Shown: positions 61,201 to 64,000 of the stretch, one piece after another | Numbering within the stretch: position 1 is the first letter of the stretch | Layout: the number at the start of each line of letters is the position of its first letter | From: Paraspadella gotoi | Lineage: Eukaryota; Chaetognatha | Length of the DNA stretch: 64,000 bases | Direction of reading: 5' to 3' | Assembly: GCA_051294375.1 (NCBI GenBank) | Contig: CM119267.1 | Span: forward strand, 875,601 to 939,600 | The notes under the pieces: generated by a model | What the model saw: only the letters and a program-made list of their open reading frames with translations | What the model was told of the DNA's origin: nothing | Databases searched by the model: none | Translations under genes and position numbers: made by a program

Positions 61201-61660
61201 AGGTCATGGGTTAGGGATAATGGTTAGATTAATGATTAGGGTAAAAGATTAGGATAAAAGATTTGGTTTTAAGTATTTACAAAAACATTAAGGTTAAATT
61301 TTTAATTAAAATTAAGTTCCAGGATGAGGCACAGAAATGGGGCATTCTCGGAAAATAATGCGTAATTTTCATTTGATAATAAACTGACCTGAAAATGAAG
61401 AGATGTCTGACGTCTTCGATCTTGAGAATTGAAGCGAGGATGAATGAAGTACCTGTGGTTGATCGCGTTGTCGGCCATGGCCGACGTGGCGTAGACGACA
61501 GAACCGTAGCGGAGTGAACGACCCGACGGATGCGTCCTCATGATGTTGGCCGACACGACTTGACCGAAACCGGAGAAGTAATTGAAGAGGAAAGTCTCGT
61601 TCACGCGACGGGTCAATGACCCCACGAACAATTTTCGAAATTTCACGCTTTCGGGATCCG
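58276..61660 (-). CDS. hnRNP A/B-like protein with two RRMs (5' end missing)
   Basis: Exons: 61660-61453, 59033-58901, 58620-58503, 58361-58276 (TAG stop). Phases agree at every junction, about 181 codons seen. RRM1: KLFVGSL (RNP2) and YGSVVYA (RNP1, lacking the usual aromatic KGFGF), then NHRPHVLD across the exon joint, as in hnRNP A (N-A-R-P-H). RRM2: RRILVGGM, YFSQFG, KGFAFVLF (RNP1 intact), DSVDKAL. It ends about 24 residues after RRM2 with no Gly-rich tail, unlike typical hnRNP A/B. The first visible exon needs one base from an upstream exon, so the start codon lies further up, in 61.7-64 kb or beyond the window. Role inferred: RNA binding. Confidence 0.82.
59280..59400 (+). repeat. dispersed repeat R3, partial copy
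   Basis: Shares ctatcagaatc.attaaaaaaa, tatatagtaa and gcttatc-like phrases with 62155-62270. In the long intron of the hnRNP-like gene. Confidence 0.5.
59585..59682 (+). repeat. dispersed repeat R2, copy 2
   Basis: Near-identical to 63714-63810: ttaaaccaccaaagcctgt, caaagtcaggggcaagatag, gcttatttattaaa, ggttgtaccaattt. Confidence 0.8.
59873..60581. mobile_element. MITE-like inverted-repeat element, copy 2
   Basis: Same family as 30598-31282: the left end starts CAGAAGGCTTCATATTATAA after TA, and the right end is its inverted repeat (gaagccttct) before TTA. Internal similarity includes gaggcgaattttgatattca and cccctgacaagagatacagg. No coding capacity. It sits in the hnRNP-like gene's first visible intron. 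Confidence 0.85.
60780..60960. repeat. tandem duplication, about 80 bp
   Basis: aaaaagtcgtcttcaaat, ggctactgaaccaattaaaa and tactagctgtcagatta occur twice in direct order within this span. Confidence 0.8.
61153..61162. other. assembly gap, 10 N
   Basis: Ten N in the large intron of the hnRNP-like gene. Confidence 0.98.
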
Positions 61661-61844
61661 CTATGGGGGGGAAATAGGGGGAAGAGGGGGGGGCGTGAAC
61701 AATTACATTAAATTATAGTTAAGGTTTTTTGTATTAAAATTGAAGATAAAAAAATCTTAAAAGCATAAGTAGGGCCAAACTTTGTCAATGGGGTGGGTCG
61801 GAAGTTTCATTTGGGAACCTTCCCAAATGAAACTTCATACATTT

Positions 61845-62300
61845 TTGAGAAAACTTTCAATGGACCAAAATTTTTTAAAATGGCTAGAGGCACTAGTAAT
61901 GATTTTTTTAATATTTATTTATAGATAGGAAATGTCAAATTTTTTTAAAAAAATTTTATTTTTAAAATCAGATTCAGATAGCTTATAAAAAGTTGTTTAC
62001 ACAAAGTATAATTCTTTTTTCAATATTTTGATGATAAGTGGGTCAAAATTGGGAAAAACCTAAAAAAATCATCCTCATCCGATAATTTTAATAGTTTTTA
62101 ATAATTTTTAGTAATAAAATATCAAAATTTTAAAAAGTTGTAATTACATTTTTTGTTTAACTTTTTTAGCTGTATCAGAATCAATTAAAAAAACTTAAAA
62201 TATCTAAAAATATTTTTAACATTATATAGCAATATAATAATTTTAATTAACGAATAACTCATGGTTGGGAACATTTTTTCAAAAAAAAATTTAACACAAT
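61845..62300 (+). repeat. dispersed repeat R3, copy 2
   Basis: Inverted relative to 46330-46880; see that entry for shared phrases. AT-rich and non-coding. Confidence 0.7.
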
Positions 62301-62639
62301 AACTAATACCAATAATGGATTCGTTTAATGCTGTTCCCATTAAAATTTAAATTTAGTCGGCTACCGCTAGCATAAGGATCGTCGCAATCGCATAAGAAAA
62401 ATCAAATTTTGATACTAAAAAAAATAAAATTCTATTTTGCGATTGTCAATTAAAAAAAATAATAAAGTACCGAGGAAAATTAAAGTAAAAAACTTTCATT
62501 GTCAAAAAATAAACTGATCAGCAGACGCAGCCCCTGAGAAAAAAAAACGAAATAAAAACCCGATGTTGCGATAGCAAAACGATAACATGCACGAATGCGA
62601 TGCCTAATTTTACAAGTTCAATCCTAATTCAATTTTTTT

Positions 62640-63060
62640 TAATAAAAACGTAGAGAGAGAGAGAGAAAAAAGAAAGAAATCAAAAGGCAGCAGCAGAAGC
62701 AGCAGGAGAAAAGAGAGAAAAAGAATAAGCCCTTGCAGAGCCAGCTGCAGACTCGTCTTTTTTATTTCCCTATGAATCAGTGACTAGGGAAAAGAGAGAG
62801 GGAGAGAGACATATAATTAAAAGAGAAAAGAGAGAGAGAGAAAGAAATATAAAAATAAAAGAGAAAATTTGTTTGTTTTGATAAAATGTAAACAAAACAT
62901 TTAATAACTGTCCTCACTCAATTTTAAGGACATCGATGAGAAGCTGTATATAAATTTTCAGCTTCATACACCCAAATTTAATTATAATAAAGGCGATCTA
63001 TAATTTGGGACGCCGCCAACAACGACGCCACTTATGTGCAAAACCACAGCAATATCGTCG
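62640..63060 (+). repeat. dispersed repeat R4, copy 3
   Basis: GA-rich start, agcagcag-type run, then taaacaaaacatttaataac, ttaaggacatcgatga, ttttcagcttc, gcgatctataatttggg; compare 13560-13845 and 16710-16560. Confidence 0.65.
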
Positions 63061-63272
63061 AAAACGCAAAGCTTTGCGTTTGCGACGATAAAAATATTAT
63101 TCATGAATGCATGGTGCGGAAGGACATTTGGCCTTAGCTAATCAACGCATACTGTATTTGATTTTTAATTTGATTCACTGAAAATTGAGAAAATTTATTA
63201 ATACAGTCAAGCGGAAAAAAAGGCGCCTATTTATTCCAGCTTTTAAAAATTACCTTGTATGTTATTCCGTGT

Positions 63273-63584
63273 TAGAGAGAACGAATTAAATATTTTTCAC
63301 ATTTAGTTTTGCTCTGAAGTACTTCATTTTGAAAAATCACTGCTCCCAATCGGATAGCTCGCTTTCTAAAAAGATTTTACCCAACTTTATCTTTAACTAA
63401 ACTGTTAAAATCAAAGTAAAACAGTTTTAAAAGAAAATAACAGTTTATTAAAAGATATAAAAAATTGTTAAATTTTTTTAGAAATTGGGCTATCCGATTG
63501 GGAGCAATGATTTTTCAAAATGATACTACTTCAGAGAAAAACTAAATGTGAATAATATTTAATTCGTTCTCTCTAACACAAAAT
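63273..63584. mobile_element. palindromic inverted-repeat element
   Basis: Arms of about 95 bp: the left arm begins gtgttagagagaacgaatta and the right arm ends with its reverse complement (ttcgttctctctaacac). Both contain ctcccaatcggatagc and tcattttgaaaaatca. The loop is about 110 bp and AT-rich, with no open frame. It has the form of a short non-autonomous DNA transposon; the target duplication is not clear. Confidence 0.75.
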
Positions 63585-63704
63585 AAAAACATTCACTCTA
63601 ACAATGGTAATGAGAATAGTAATCTGGTAGTGAATAAACGAGACCGTGAGAGAGTCTTGATTGAAAGCTTGCAGGGACCTGCTATATCATTATTTTGTAA
63701 AAGT

Positions 63705-63814
63705 GATGGAGGCCTTAAACCACCAAAGCCTGTACAAAGTCAGGGGCAAGATAGCTTATTTATTAAAGGAATGGATAACTTTTATATTGGTTGTAGTACC
63801 AATTTCATATCGGA
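63705..63814 (+). repeat. dispersed repeat R2, copy 3
   Basis: Near-identical core to 59585-59682; see that entry. Confidence 0.8.
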
Positions 63815-64000
63815 GATCTCCCGAGTCTCCGATCCGATTTGCTTTTGGTGGCTTGATACTCCTCGATTGATATAATAAATAATAAAACCATCGTAAATTG
63901 CCAGAGAAATTTAGAATATATACTAAGTTCAACAAAAAGAAAATTTCAAAGCACAAGGGGTAAAAGCATCTCACATCAGAAAAAATTATTCTGAATATTA

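Larger units (their letters stand above)
61661..64000. other. right-hand region without a recognised gene
   Basis: AT-rich. It contains repeats R2, R3 and R4 and a palindromic element. The missing 5' exon(s) of the hnRNP-like gene could be here, but I cannot identify one. Confidence 0.5.

Overview
This is a gene-dense stretch of an invertebrate animal nuclear genome. The evidence is GT-AG introns in conserved genes, animal-type families (TMEM201, GUSB, DHX8, an hnRNP A/B-like protein), microsatellite-rich introns, LTR retrotransposons and short inverted-repeat elements. I cannot place the species. Every host gene I recognise (nine loci) is on the minus strand, so transcription runs from high to low coordinates. 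Coding exons are GC-rich; introns and spacers are AT-rich.

Layout in transcription order: an hnRNP A/B-like tandem-RRM gene (61660-58276, 5' end not found); ribosomal protein L12 (57816-57195); TMEM201/SAMP1, an inner nuclear membrane protein (56818-36714), whose 17-kb second intron holds one LTR retrotransposon and a second, rearranged copy, both interrupted or bordered by assembly gaps; beta-glucuronidase GUSB (36371-31449, ten exons); a multi-zinc-finger protein (30018-27109); two paralogous 'constant exon plus variable terminal exon array' loci (A, 26434-19302; B, 16110-9725); the spliceosomal helicase DHX8/PRP22 (9434-1498, 20 exons); and the 5' part of LIPT1 lipoyltransferase (1058 to the window edge). 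The exon joins of DHX8, GUSB, TMEM201, RPL12 and the hnRNP gene were worked out by hand. They keep phase throughout and reproduce the protein families end to end.

The most interesting content is at 9.7-26.4 kb. Two related one-exon 'heads' (289 and 275 codons) each end in phase 0 at a good splice donor inside the same conserved motif (RSI-D/E-N-P...AFQK). Downstream of each lies a tandem series of related exons (seven for A, eight for B). Each begins at a splice acceptor in phase 0, encodes a domain of roughly 75-105 residues with the core SVFYDFGK and an ARNGF-like end, and finishes with its own stop codon. Fourteen of the fifteen are exact multiples of three, and one has a one-base deletion. 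This looks like alternative terminal-exon choice, in the style of insect lola or mod(mdg4), and could give 7-15 C-terminal domains on a shared nuclear-looking N-terminus. I do not recognise the family; a remote BEN-domain resemblance is only a hypothesis.

The rest is repeats: GA/CT microsatellites in many introns, minisatellites at 9.0, 18.1-19.1 and 25.3 kb, a pair of TA-flanked inverted-repeat elements (30.6 and 59.9 kb), a palindromic element at 63.3 kb, tRNA-derived SINE-like pieces, and several dispersed AT-rich families.
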